NCBI RefSeq assembly: GCF_000485595.1
Contig: NW_014577177.1
Span: 300,867 to 353,490, forward strand
DNA: 52,624 bases
Direction of reading: 5' to 3'
DNA from: Priapulus caudatus
Lineage: Eukaryota; Priapulida; Priapulimorpha; Priapulimorphida; Priapulidae
The notes beneath the pieces are model-generated. The model worked only from the letters and a program-made list of their open reading frames with translations, ran no database searches and was not told the origin of the DNA. Shown one piece after another: positions 1 to 11,245 of this stretch. Both the position numbers and the translations under genes were made by a program. Numbering within the stretch: position 1 is the first letter of the stretch; each line of letters starts with the position of its first letter.

Positions 1-984
1 TATCGGATTTTTCAGTATTGCACTAAAGACTTTCTAAAGACCAACGTCTCATTGAGAGCTATGAAAAGCGTAGTCTTGACCCCATGACCACATAGACACA
101 TAATTGGACAAAATCCTACCGACGTTTACAGTGTTCTAAAAAAAAAACTCCTAGACAGGAAGGGTAAATAAATTACATATATATTATATATATATAACAT
201 CGAAATGTCGCAAACACGCTCTAAGAGCATCTAGCTTTCACATAAAAATAATTAACAGGCTTTACCGTTGGAAAAATTACAACGTGAAAGACAGCTGAAA
301 GTAGCGCAATAGTATTCGGAATTACTGAAAACACGATTCACGACGTGCCCTGGGTTACCACAGCCAACGCCAATCACATATGTAAAGAGTCCCTGTATTA
401 CACCAGCTAGCTCTTTGTCATAGTCACCGGAGACCGTTTAGCGATCGGCTGTCATCCTACCAGGACCTAACCTGAGCCCTATAATTTCTAAATATTTGCA
501 ATCAAGCCCACATTGTGGACGCAGCCTTTTGCGCTGATTTTAGTTACATGCGCAATGTGCCCGGCGGGTGATCGCTTTCAAATCTGAGCTGTGCCTTGCA
601 ATTTTAGTTTTTCTCAGCTGGGACCGGTTTATAGGCAACCTGCGGTCTAACGAGACGCTCCGCCACACCTAGCTACGCACACGCACACGCACTAACGAGG
701 CGAGCTCATACGCACAGACGCCACACGCACAGTGACCCACCACATGACCACACGCCTGACGCACACGCACACGCGAACTCACCCAGCCACGAACACTGCA
801 CACGCACAATAGGTAATTATCTAAATAGTAGATAGTAATTAATAGCTAATTAATAGTAGTTTAATAGTAATATTCCCTATTATCACTCCTGATCTATATA
901 AAGCGAAAGATAAACATAAAACCCAATAATGTATATATATATAATAATATAGTAATAAAGATGATAAAATATTATAACAACGAA

Positions 985-1035
985 TGTGTTTGTGTGTGGT
1001 GTGTGTGTGTGTGTGTGTGTGTGTGTGGTTGTGTG

Positions 1036-1068
<33 letters not shown>
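985..1068. repeat. (GT)n/(GTGC)n microsatellite
   Basis: About 84 bases of TG repeats grade into TGCG repeats. The alternating purine-pyrimidine order could adopt Z-DNA. It directly abuts the truncated MITE copy that follows, so the MITE left half may have been replaced by repeat expansion. Confidence 0.9.
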
Positions 1069-1136
1069 GGTCCGGCATATTAGATAGTACCAGGGTACGT
1101 TCCGGCAGTACCCCGGGGGACATAGACCCTCTCAGC
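1069..1136. mobile_element. Multi-hairpin MITE (family A), truncated right end
   Basis: Only the right terminal part remains, beginning in the GGTCCGGCATATTAGATAG block and ending in the family terminus CTCTCAGC. It is about 90% identical to the right ends of the full copies at 9364, 35391 and 38533. The left half is absent and replaced by the adjoining GT/GTGC microsatellite, so no target duplication can be scored. Confidence 0.8.
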
Positions 1137-1423
1137 GCTACTGGCCTCAACGTGTCCCATGATGACAGGTCACACATCCGTATCTACTTCTCGATGGTCC
1201 TTCTCCAGGTCTCCTTGGGTCTTCCCCTCCTTCTCATCCCGTCTGGCGTCCATCTAAGTGCTAAGTGCCGTTTTCGCTATGGCACTTTCTTCCATCCGGA
1301 CGGTCTATGTATCATCCTAAATTGAGTGTGATATATACCTGTTGTGGTTGGGAAACACACGTTGAATCCTGCTTAACGGAATCTTCCTACTGGCAAATCA
1401 GTAAACCTTGTGTAACATTTCAG

Positions 1424-4400
1424 GTCCGTTCAGAGCGACGAAGATATGGAATGACATCATAGAGCATTTGAGGGAGAGGGTCGAGGTCAAGCGAAGACGT
1501 CAGAAGGTCAAATACTTTGATTGCTGCTTCACAGGTACGTTCCATAACCAAACTCACGTGGCCATATACTTGAGAGGGATGCCAGACACGAGTAATGATT
1601 CATATGTTAATACAGATCTCTGTGATGGGTAGATCAAGACTATAGCACATTGAGACTGACAAGACTAAGCTGTAAATCCCGTTCTTATTTTGTAAATGTT
1701 TTTGTAACACATTCGAACGCCGGCGTGCAGCATAGCGGAAAGCGAGTAAATTTGTGGAATCGGGCGAAACTGTTGTCGATTTTCTAGGTCAGGATGCTGT
1801 CAACGTGTTGCTGCGATACCTGATGCAGGACTCGGTCAACTTCGGATGCGATGTCTCACGAGAGAAAGCAGTGAAGGTAGTAACCCACGCAATGTTATTC
1901 TCGGAAAGATGGCAAGCGTAGTCCAGTTGCAGAATGCTCTGAGACGGTTGTATTTTGGGGTTCATCATAAGGCCTGTCGTGTGGATTGTGAATTGTGAAG
2001 AAGTAGATGAGTATTTCTATTGTAGTAACACGATGGGGGAATTTGAGACATAGCTAGTTGAAAAAAAAATTTGCTATTAGACTCAACATAATAGTCGTAC
2101 AATTTATCTGAAAAAAAAATTATGTAAAACAAATGCAGCTAGCACGATTTTGCCAGACGTGGCAGATATCATGGGAAATCATCGAAAATCATCGAAAATT
2201 ATCGAAAATCCGCAGACATCATGGTCTTTCTTTCCTCTTGCAGCTATGTCAGGCCCTCATGGACTACAATGTCTTTGAGCCCGTGTCCCCAGCCTCACCG
2301 ATGGACAGCCCCAAGAAATTCCAGGACATGGCAACGAAGCTCTACCGGTTTACCGCCACCGAGCAAACGGAGAACAGAGACTCGAACACGCCACACAGAC
2401 CAGAGGACAGGATGAGGTAACACTCTGTCGTTCATAGACACGTTTTGCACCTGTGCAGTGTACTGAAGGGGTAATGACAATGGCAACGTAACAGTCTACA
2501 CCTATTTTGCTCGTTGATTTGTGTTATGGCCTTTTATGTGTGCTCTCTGCGTTTGTTTAAAATGCAGTGGACCAGGGATCTTTTGTCTCTGATAAGGAGA
2601 AATACATTACATTTTTCATTAGTGATATCTTAAGAAGGAAAGCCCTTACAGTGTTAGTAACTGGGATGTAGTGTCAGTGCAGTAAAAGGACACCTTGCCA
2701 CAAAACCGGCTATATCTTTGGGTTTGTGTGGTATATTTTACTGTGATAAGCTGTTTGAAGTTGTGACTTATGCAAGTATTAAAACATTCATTTGATTTTC
2801 TAGTAAAATATATTCATAAGCCTAGTTATGGCAGTAACAGTGGTAGCATGAGCAAACAGCTAGTGTGAGATGAACACAGTAGGACTATGGTTCCAAAACG
2901 ATTAAAAAATAATAGATGTTTCTGTCAGTTTGTGCTCACTGGTTCTAACAAAACACGCCGCCTTTAAACAAATTATTTTGCGGTAAAAATTTTTCTCAAT
3001 TTGGGGAAAATATCCTTAACTGGTCACAGTAATGTCTACTGAATTTATTACTTACGCTAGATTTTTTACAGCATTCTCTATCAGACCTCATATTTTAGCT
3101 ATTTGTTTAGTGCAATTTTGTTAGCGTAAAACTCTTGAATCACTTCCGTTCTTTCAATGGGTATGTGACCTTTGACATTTTTTGGGAGTGGGGTTAGGTT
3201 GAATGATGACAACTGGCAGATGGAAACCAGTAATCGGATTTCAGAAATGTGTCTAATGGCAGCAGCTGCGTGATCGCGCCTCGCTTCCAGATCTGCAGCA
3301 GTTTCCTTCTTAGATTAATTTTGCGGGAGGTCGTTTCTTAAATACTTGAGTAAACAAAAATCTTCAACGGTAGCCATTGTGCGAAAAATATGCGCACCTG
3401 CGAGAGCGCATTTGCGTTATTTTTTTATCGCTCAGAGAAAGATTTTCGGCGAGGAAGGTTTATCCTGTTTATTTTGCACGCACCGATAATTGGTGTTAAA
3501 CTATGTGCCTGTGCCACGTGCTTCCTGTTCAAACCGAAGCCGTGTCCAGTTTGATACGTGTCTCCTTTCAATTGTGGTGAGTGAGTGAAGGGGGAGGATA
3601 AGGCTTATGATGTTATGAACCAGCCAAGTGTGGAAGGCATGATGGGAACAGATCATGGCCGTACCTCAACCGTGCTCTCAATGCCACGTTCCGTCTTTGA
3701 TGTCGCTGGTTCGCAGGAATGCGCGTGAATGGGTTACCCGCTGATGAAAGAACTCTCGGCAGCTTTCAACCGAATGTGAACGATGCTATCTGCTGGTGTC
3801 TGCCTTCTGTCGCGGCCTGATTAGCTGGGAGAAGGTGTACGGCACAATACCCTTAGTGCTGCATTCCGATGACTGATGAGAAAATTTCATTGTGACATGT
3901 TAAGCCAGGGAAATATTGACAGGTGGATTGTGGTATGCTTGCAGATTGAGTGCGAGTGAAAAAGCACAGGCAAATATGAGAAATGAACTCATGAGAATTC
4001 ATGGGATGCTACCCATAGCATCAATAGAGAATTCTAGTAATCTGTTTTTAAACAATTAGAAATTTCCACGCGTGATTTTGGCAGGTCAGCTAGGTTATGT
4101 CAAACAAATAATTTAACTGTTCAGTTAATGATGGCACATTACAAACAATGTGGTTCAATTGATAGCAATTATGTTTTGTTTGACTGACAGAAATCTTCAA
4201 AGGAAATCTTGTTAACTGTTGTCAAAAATTAAACGTTTGTAGAACACATGCGATGCCAGTGCAGGAAAAACCAACTGGTGAAACGGGGCAAACGACGAGA
4301 GCATGGATTAGTGTGTCGTTGTAGAAAGTGTGGCAACCATGACACAGGATGTGGGTTGGGTAATTATGCCTGCTATTGTAGAAATTTGGGTGGTTTTGCG

Positions 4401-7400
4401 ATCGCTTTCTCTGTAAACAAACCGCTGAGCATTCCGATGCACAATTTTGCCACCACAATGTTGCTATTCTTCAAAATCCATGCTTTACCGAAGAATCAGA
4501 CGTTATGCATGCATGGAGATAAAGAAATGCGGGCTGCTTGGCCTTTGTCCCCTCCCATGGTCTACTCTCCTGCAAATAAATGTTAAGGTTTTCAAGAAAA
4601 TGGGCCTGGGTGATCTATATGGACTGAATAGGCAAAAAGAGTGGTTGGATGGGTCATGAAAATCCACGTTATTCACTTTAATTTCCTCAATAGAAAATGT
4701 TTAGTCACTGTACACTTAAACAAACAGAGAAATCATTTATCTGTCAGTTGGAAAGAGGTAGAGATGTCAGTGGGGCGAATAAGGAGATCATTATTAATTC
4801 ACTCTTGCTGGCATGTCAACACACAGGTTTAAGAACGACGATGTAGAGAAACTGAATTCAATAGACTGTGAGGTTTACAAAGAGAATTTATTTAGAACTG
4901 ATTTTGTTGATGTCTTGAGAAGTGTACCTGCATTTACAAACATGTTTTGATTTTAACGGTAACATGTCACCATTTTATGTAATAGGGAAATTTAGAAGGG
5001 GAGAGAAACCTATAGTATTCAGTGTCTGGCGCTTTGGAGATGAAATTGTCGCTGCTTTTACATTGTGGTGATTTTCTGGCAGTTTGGCAGATTAGTTTTG
5101 CCCCTAGCTTCATGTTGTAGTGAGGATTAATAATAGTGATAGATAAGGTTAATAGAGGTTGCTGCTTTTCTAGTTTAGCAATGTTATATTTAAGGGTTAT
5201 TGTCCTAGATTAGGAGGATTGCTGCTCATCTATTGCACGAGTCTCCTCTCATATTAAGACAAGGTCAGTTGAAAAGGTCACTGCCTCTACTATTACAGGA
5301 GATGGTCCACTCCCAAATTTAATTTCAGGGTGGCAGAAAAGCACGTGTTTTTGATGAGGAAGTACTACATTCAACTAGTGAATGTCCCAAGAGACAAATC
5401 TCTTTCACTGATATGTACTTTACCAGCCTATTGTAGCTACTATTACGCAGCACTGTATACCAACGGATTGATATCTCCTTTGCAGGATACGTAAATCTAT
5501 CGAACCAGACCTCATCGACGGCGAGGGAGTGATTTCTAACCCGATGGTACTCACTGCCAATGGTAAGAACGTGCAGGAGGAATTAGCGAAGGCAGGAAGA
5601 GTCTTTAGCGCACCGCAGAAGCGCAGCTGCAGCCATCGAGATGAGATACCAGAAGGGGAACCAACGGCGGTGTCTGATGCGCATGCGAGTGCCCAACCCA
5701 GGTACGAATATCGTGCTGCTGCCTAGACGTGTTGCTGTGAAAATCTGTTGTGCTGCTGCATAGGCGTGTTGCTGTGAAAATCTGTTGTGCTGCTGCCTAG
5801 GCGTGTTGCTGTGAAAATCTGTTGTGCTGCTGCCTAGGCGTGTTGCTGTGAAAATCTGTTGTGCTGCCCATCGTATTTTTCCACCAAGATTAATTTCTCT
5901 GTCGCACACTTTAGATTCCGTATGTTATCTTGTGTATACTATTTACTAACACGGATGTATAGACTACTAAATATCTATCTATATCAAGAGTCCATAATAG
6001 AAAATATACATAATATACATAATTTTCTATTATGGACTCTTGATCTATATAACTTAGACTAACGATGTGTGTAATTGGGTATGTGGATCTAAATCACGTA
6101 GGTTGCTGGCGGACGAGGAACACTTTCTACGCAAGTCTATACGAAGGTTCGCGGCCGTACGAAGCAGCGCGCGCGAGAGTCAGGGCGTCCGCAGAAACAT
6201 GATGAAGAGCACGTCGCTACCAACGGTGCCATCTATAGGGAAAAGCCAGAACTACGGGCTTTCCGATAACGGTGAGTCTGCGTCAGGGTCTACCATGTAT
6301 TCAATTCCTCTGCGTTATTAACGTTTACGGCATAGTGCAATGTTCTCAAAAAGTTGCGAATGGGCGGGAAAAGACAGCTGTAAGAGATCTGTCTACGGTA
6401 TTTGATCTTCACTTAATTAAAAAAAAAGATAAATAATTTTAAAATAAAAAAAAATCTTTTCCAATTTTTTTAATGTTTGAATTTTCTTGCAATGGCGTCG
6501 CTGTATGTGCGTTTACAGTTGTGGGCGATGTGTGGCGGGAGATCTCCTTGCTGCGGTTGCTTCTCGTCGTTGAGATTCCGATCATAGAGGGCATCATTCA
6601 TGACGAGGACAAGCCTGCACTGCCACCTGGTGGCCACCACTTTGTTGCACCGACCAACGTCATGCGTAAACACAACAGCTGCTCAGCCGTCACAGACAGG
6701 TGTGTGGATTTACCAGAGGAATCCATTTTAATAATGGATTAATTAATTGATTCATTTCTTTAAGCTTTTTAATAGATTTTACCTGAACCCTTTGGCCTCT
6801 GCTTATTTACTGTAAATTTAAAACATAAAACTTAATATTTTATGTGTCTCTGTTACAATGTATATATTAAGGATATGGCATAAATATAACTTTAACCCAA
6901 TTTATTCGAACTTACTAACATGAAATAGTGTGAAATTTCCAGGTTTAGTAATCCTTCTTGGTTTTGTTTGTATTTTAGTTACCTGGATGTGTGGACAGAG
7001 TCGGCTTTCAGCTGCCTAAACCTCGAATCGGAATCCTACAAAAAAACTTTAGAGAAGCCAGAGACAAATACCATAGTGAACCATACGGACTTCAAAATTC
7101 GTTTGTTCAAAGCGGTTGCTAGTTGCTACACGAAGCTGCAAGATCCACTGATAGCGGGACGGATGTTTGATGTGTTTCTTGTGATTTTCACCACACTGAT
7201 TGAACAGCAAAAGACAGCATCTGCCATAGAAGCATTGCAGTTGGCTGTGCTGCTGTTGCCGAGCCATCGGAGGGAGCAGCTCAAGCATCTGTTTGAATTC
7301 ATGAAGACTGTGTCACAGGACACGTTCATTAGGCTAAGCAAGCAGGTAACATTCAAGTGTATCGCCAGTACTTTTGGATTGTGTCCTAGAGTAGTTCTGC

Positions 7401-8849
7401 ACTAGATTCGAGGTATTTAATGAAGTGAATCTATCGTCAGTGCTCTCGTGTAGCATGTAGTGTTGCGTACCTTGGTCATCAATTCAACGATTGCTTGGTA
7501 GCTAATTGTGTCTTTATCACACAATTAATAAAAAAATTAAAAAATTAAAATTAATAAAAATAAATAACAAATTAATTAATAAAAAAACTGATTTAAGTTT
7601 ATCGTTGACGCGTGGTGATTTATGACAGCGTTGTTGAATGTGCAGATGAGCAACAAGGAAGTTATGCTGCACACGTTCACGAGCGCCATTATCAGAAGCC
7701 CACTGCTGTCCAGCCATCGAGCTGCTACGTATCTAGGTAAGCTTAGAAATAACTGCTGTCTGCTTCCTAATGTGCAGAGAGAACATTGTAGACAGGTAAT
7801 TTCTATGCATATTTCAGTGTTTAATGTTCTGCGGAGCTACGAATCGAACTGCTGTTGGGAAGGTTCACATCTTTTTTGATGGTTCCTGCTAGGGACAAAT
7901 TGTTACATGTTGTTAAATGTCATTTCACGCATTGTCTCTATACAAATAGTATTGATAGTGCCTAAAACCACTGCATCAGTAATATCCCAGTGATTTTTGA
8001 AGCAGCTAATATTATAATGTCATAACAATGGTTGCGAGTAATACTAATAGAAAGCACTTGCTTACTTTTGCGTTTAAAGGCTTCATCTTGGAACATAATG
8101 ATGGTGTCTTCACCGTGCCTTGCGACATTGAGATGCAAGTGGATAGACAGTTGCGCACACTTTCCAGTGGTCTTGATGCTGCGGTTATCGGTAAGCAGTG
8201 TTTACAGTGCCGTAGTTCACCATTTAATTGTAGGTTTTGGGTGAAGTGAGTTATGTACTTTTCAAGCCGGATTAGTAAAATCGACACTTGTTCATATATC
8301 CCATTTTGCAGGTAGTACTCTAGTAGTTGTACTCAGTTTTGCTTTAAATGGGTTACGTAATACAGAGGTCCTTGCTTTATCGGGAAATGTCGGAAACCAT
8401 GAAAATGTTCCCATTTAGTGTTAGTCCCAATTAAGCAGGGAACATGTAATAACGTACGCAAGGATCATTTTTCAAAGACGTCATGACCCTCATTATACCT
8501 ATACCTTATACCAGCTGTACATGTTTATCGAAAGCCCGACAAAGCAGGGACCACCGTAATAATATCCGCAACTGATTAGTTGTGTTTTTGTGATTAGTTG
8601 TACCAAATCGTAAATCAGTCTGATGAGTAACTTGGCGTGTCTTGCGCAGAGACGACATACTGCGAGCAGGTGTCGGAGGAGGAGTTTGAGCGGCAGCGGC
8701 AGGAGACGTCAGAGACGGCGCTGAAGGATCTCGTTAACTCCATCATCGACGACGCGTCGACCTCGCTCCGCAGCAAGAAGCACTGGCTGAAGAAGCTGCA
8801 GAAGTGCCATCCGGACATATACGACAAGCACTTTGCCGACATGTTGTGA
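1424..8849 (+). CDS. DEPDC7: DEP domain-containing protein 7-like, 5' exon missing
   Basis: Ten exons read in one continuous frame: 1424-1534, 1788-1876, 2244-2416, 5486-5701, 6102-6271, 6519-6699, 6979-7345, 7646-7736, 8080-8190 and 8650-8849 (stop TGA). All junctions are AG/GT and phases agree, giving about 569 residues (human DEPDC7 is 511). The first three exons encode a DEP domain: a KIWNDIIEHL helix, a VEVKRRRQ basic strand, and the conserved CQALMDYNVFEPV and KLYRFT ends. The middle exons carry the helical DEPDC7 body (for example VWREISLLRLLLVVEIP). The last exon ends in the family signature KLQKCHPDIYDKHFADML. DEP domains bind membranes or receptors in signalling proteins; the molecular role of DEPDC7 is poorly defined, and CARMA/NF-kB links are reported for the vertebrate protein. 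The initiator exon must supply one base before 1424 and was not found in 1-1423. The exons at 5486 and 6102 are the least conserved and least certain. Confidence 0.85.
2417..5485 (+). other. Intron 3 of the DEPDC7-like gene (3.1 kb)
   Basis: This is the longest intron of the gene. I see no exon, no long inverted repeat and no clear transposon in it, only AT-rich unique-looking sequence. It starts with a GTAACA donor and ends with TTTGCAG. Confidence 0.6.
5714..5868. repeat. 37-bp minisatellite, four copies
   Basis: Four near-identical 37-base units (5714-5750, 5751-5787, 5788-5824, 5825-5861) plus a 7-base partial unit. Each unit starts TGCTGCTGCCTAGGCG and ends AAAATCTGTTG. Units differ at one to three positions. 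The array starts 13 bases after the splice donor at 5702, so copy-number change could affect that donor. Confidence 0.92.
5979..6048. repeat. Small hairpin element, 26-bp arms
   Basis: Arms at 5979-6004 and 6022-6048 are almost perfect reverse complements around a 17-base AT loop. The arm core is ATCAAGAGTCCATAATAGA. The same arm plan (CTATTAT..ACTC.TGAT.TATA) recurs at 52263-52321 and as a half copy at 878-900, which suggests a small palindromic MITE family. It lies in an intron of the DEPDC7-like gene. Confidence 0.75.
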
Positions 8850-9363
8850 GAGGGAGAAAAAGAGCGTCCGTTCGCGCTATGCGGCTACGCTGATGTTGGT
8901 TGATCCTTCAAGTAATATTATTTTGTTCATATATTTGTATATTGGCTAATTACCCATTGATGCTAAGCGGTGTTATTTTGTGGTTGGGGTAGGTGGTGAA
9001 AATTTTGATTAGCTGCCCCAACAATTTGTTCCAAATCCAATGGCTCAGTATTTGTATAGATTTCTAATTTTATATATATGTATGTTGAAAATGGTGACTG
9101 TTCACTGTCTCATTTTGTAGATAGTGAAATGTAAATTGGCCGTATTTCATATCATCATGATCTCGTTTCTACTGTTCGATTTACAAAATTATAAATAGGA
9201 TGAAAACTGGGATATTATGGCAAACGGTAACACGAGTCAATTAATACTATAGTCATTCCTATTGTCATGCTATCAAGAGCTTATCAGCTATTATATATAA
9301 TTAATAATTGGCATACTTGATAGTACCCTTCTCTAGAGAACTGGCATTGCATCTGTAAGTTGG

Positions 9364-9586
9364 GCTCATAGGGTCTATGTCCCCCAGGGTACTGCCGGAA
9401 CGTACCCTGGTAACTATCTGATATGGTTAGGGTTAGGGAGTAGGCGTAGGCGACTCCCTAGACTCGTTAGTGGAGTAGGCGAGGTACGGTCCGGCATATT
9501 AGATAGTACCAGGGTACGTTCCGGTATACAGGACCGTACCCAGGGTACGTTCTGGCAGTACCCTGGGGGACATAGTCCCTCTCAGC
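9364..9586. mobile_element. Multi-hairpin MITE (family A), complete, 9-bp TSD
   Basis: A 223-bp element flanked by the perfect 9-bp direct repeat GTAAGTTGG (9355-9363 and 9587-9595). The left terminus is GCTCATAGGGTCTATGTCCC; the right terminus, read inwards, is GCTGAGAGGGACTATGTCCC. Inside are several nested palindromes built on CCAGGGTAC/GTACCCTGG and a short TTAGGG-type core at 9425-9440. There is no coding capacity. The 9-bp duplication and GCTSA ends fit Mutator-like elements, but no transposase is present to prove it. Confidence 0.92.
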
Positions 9587-10155
9587 GTAAGTTGGATCAA
9601 CTATGATCTCTGCTAAATCATGGTCAGTATGGTATTTGCTCTGAATGTCATAACTCGGAATCTCTGCGCAGTATTTATTTACTCTTGCTCAAAAAAAACC
9701 AACAGAAATAATTTATGCAATTAGTAACCTTTTGTATAATATAAAGGTATGGCATTTAATGAGCAAATCGTTATGATGGACATATAATTGCAATGTTGTT
9801 AGTAGTGTGAAAAATATTTGTGCGTCTATGTATATATTTAGAAAGCCGAGGTAAAGTCAGTGGCTTATATAGAGACCGTTAACCACTATAGCTATGATGC
9901 CAGGCAGCTTTAAAATGTTTCCCTTATACTTTTGTTTTATTTGCAATGTTTTAAAATCATGTGATGACTAAAGTCGGTCTTGCCACTGTGACGAAATTTG
10001 AATGTTGGGAGCAATTGTTGTGAATTTTAAGCACAAAGCAATGCTGAAAACATTCTTACTTGCCGTAACCCACCTGGCCCGTCAAAATAACTGACCGGTT
10101 TTTGTAGTTTTATGATACTGATATACAAGTTGCAAATGTGAAATTATATTAATGA

Positions 10156-10161
10156 AATAAA
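10156..10161 (+). terminator. Candidate poly(A) signal, DEPDC7-like
   Basis: AATAAA on the + strand 1.3 kb after the DEPDC7 stop. It sits 43 bases from an opposed AATAAA for RRM1, which would make the two 3' ends nearly touch. This is an inference from the hexamer alone; other hexamers could be used. Confidence 0.35.
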
Positions 10162-10204
10162 TTATGAATCTGAACTTTTGTTATTACATAGAATACTCAA
10201 TAGC

Positions 10205-10210
10205 TTTATT
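10205..10210 (-). terminator. Candidate poly(A) signal, RRM1
   Basis: TTTATT on the + strand is AATAAA for the minus-strand RRM1 gene, about 1.0 kb past its stop codon. A second candidate lies at 11084. Hexamer evidence only. Confidence 0.3.
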
Positions 10211-11245
10211 CTAAAAATATACAGTATGATATGCAGACATCGTGAAATCACACGTTATCAATCGCGTAGAAAGAAGTAGAATTTCTTTCATAACTCCCTT
10301 GAAGACCACTCCAGCAAGATTAAACTAAGAAACTTAATTGTCAGAAATCTGCTCCTCAAAATAACTCAAAGATGTGCACTTTAAGCTATATACAAGCATG
10401 TAAGGTTATATTTCGACATTGCCAAGACCACTAAATATTAAACCTGTGAAATTACTATTCACCTAAACTTAATATGTACACCAACTAATGGACTACAATA
10501 CAAAAACATCAAATAGCGTAGGACACTTACACTGATTACCAATGTACAAGATTCCTATTGTTGGGAGGGTCAAATCAAACAATAATCTTCTGACTACTAG
10601 GTTTGGTAACTATTGGTAACCAAATAACTCACGTCACATCTACATGATACTCAATGTAATACATGCATTATGGTGTCAGGTCCTCATTTGGAAATGTGTG
10701 ATTTGCAGTTGTTGCATCCAGTTAGCAACAAGTATGTCATAGAATGTAGTTATTAATTCCCATTATCACTGACATTGATTGACCACAAAGAATGTCCATG
10801 CCAATGCATAATGAGGGTGATATAAATACAAGTATGCCATTGCAAAAAATAACAGCTGTACGGCCAAATATTCTAGAGAAACCTGTAAATAAACACTATA
10901 ACAACTACAGCCCCCTGTAAGCAGATCTGAAAAAAACTTTGGGATTAACAGATTTGAAAAAACAGATTGGGGATTAAGCAAATTCAGACCATATTTCCCA
11001 CCATGGAAAGATGGATCCCAGCAGCCCAGATGCAAAATATCCCACTTGGCAGGACCTTTTGGATCCCTCAGAAATGAACCTGTTTATTCCCTCTAAATAC
11101 ACAGAAATATCATTAATTTTTCTGCAGAGATATCACAGCACTATCTGCGTTCAACTTGGACAGTTTTTCTCTCAGGAACATTGCTTAACTTGCAAGGAAT
11201 AATTTAACTTGCTTTGCTCATTGCAAATTGCCCAAGTAATACACG

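Larger units (their letters stand above)
1..1423. other. Upstream/first-intron DNA of the DEPDC7-like gene, no exon recognised
   Basis: No coding exon is supported here. The stretch holds CACACG-type simple sequence (about 665-810), half of a small hairpin element (878-900), a GT/GTGC microsatellite (985-1068) and the right end of a MITE (1069-1136). The missing DEPDC7 start exon may be here unrecognised, or lie before the window. Confidence 0.5.
8850..11245. other. Convergent intergenic region between DEPDC7-like and RRM1
   Basis: Two genes end towards each other here. Apart from a complete MITE at 9364-9586 the DNA looks unique and AT-rich with no ORF I can support. It probably holds both 3' UTRs, with opposed AATAAA hexamers at 10156 and 10205. 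Confidence 0.55.

Noticed and set aside
3860-3900. Hammerhead ribozyme candidate from CTGATGA followed by GAAA (also CTGATGAG at 8620)
   Set aside because: There is no stem II between the core boxes at 3868, no GAAA near 8620, and no flanking stems that pair.
4248-4586. 112-residue Cys-rich open frame on the + strand
   Set aside because: It sits in a DEPDC7 intron, has no regular Cys spacing of a known finger, no splice logic and no related sequence nearby.
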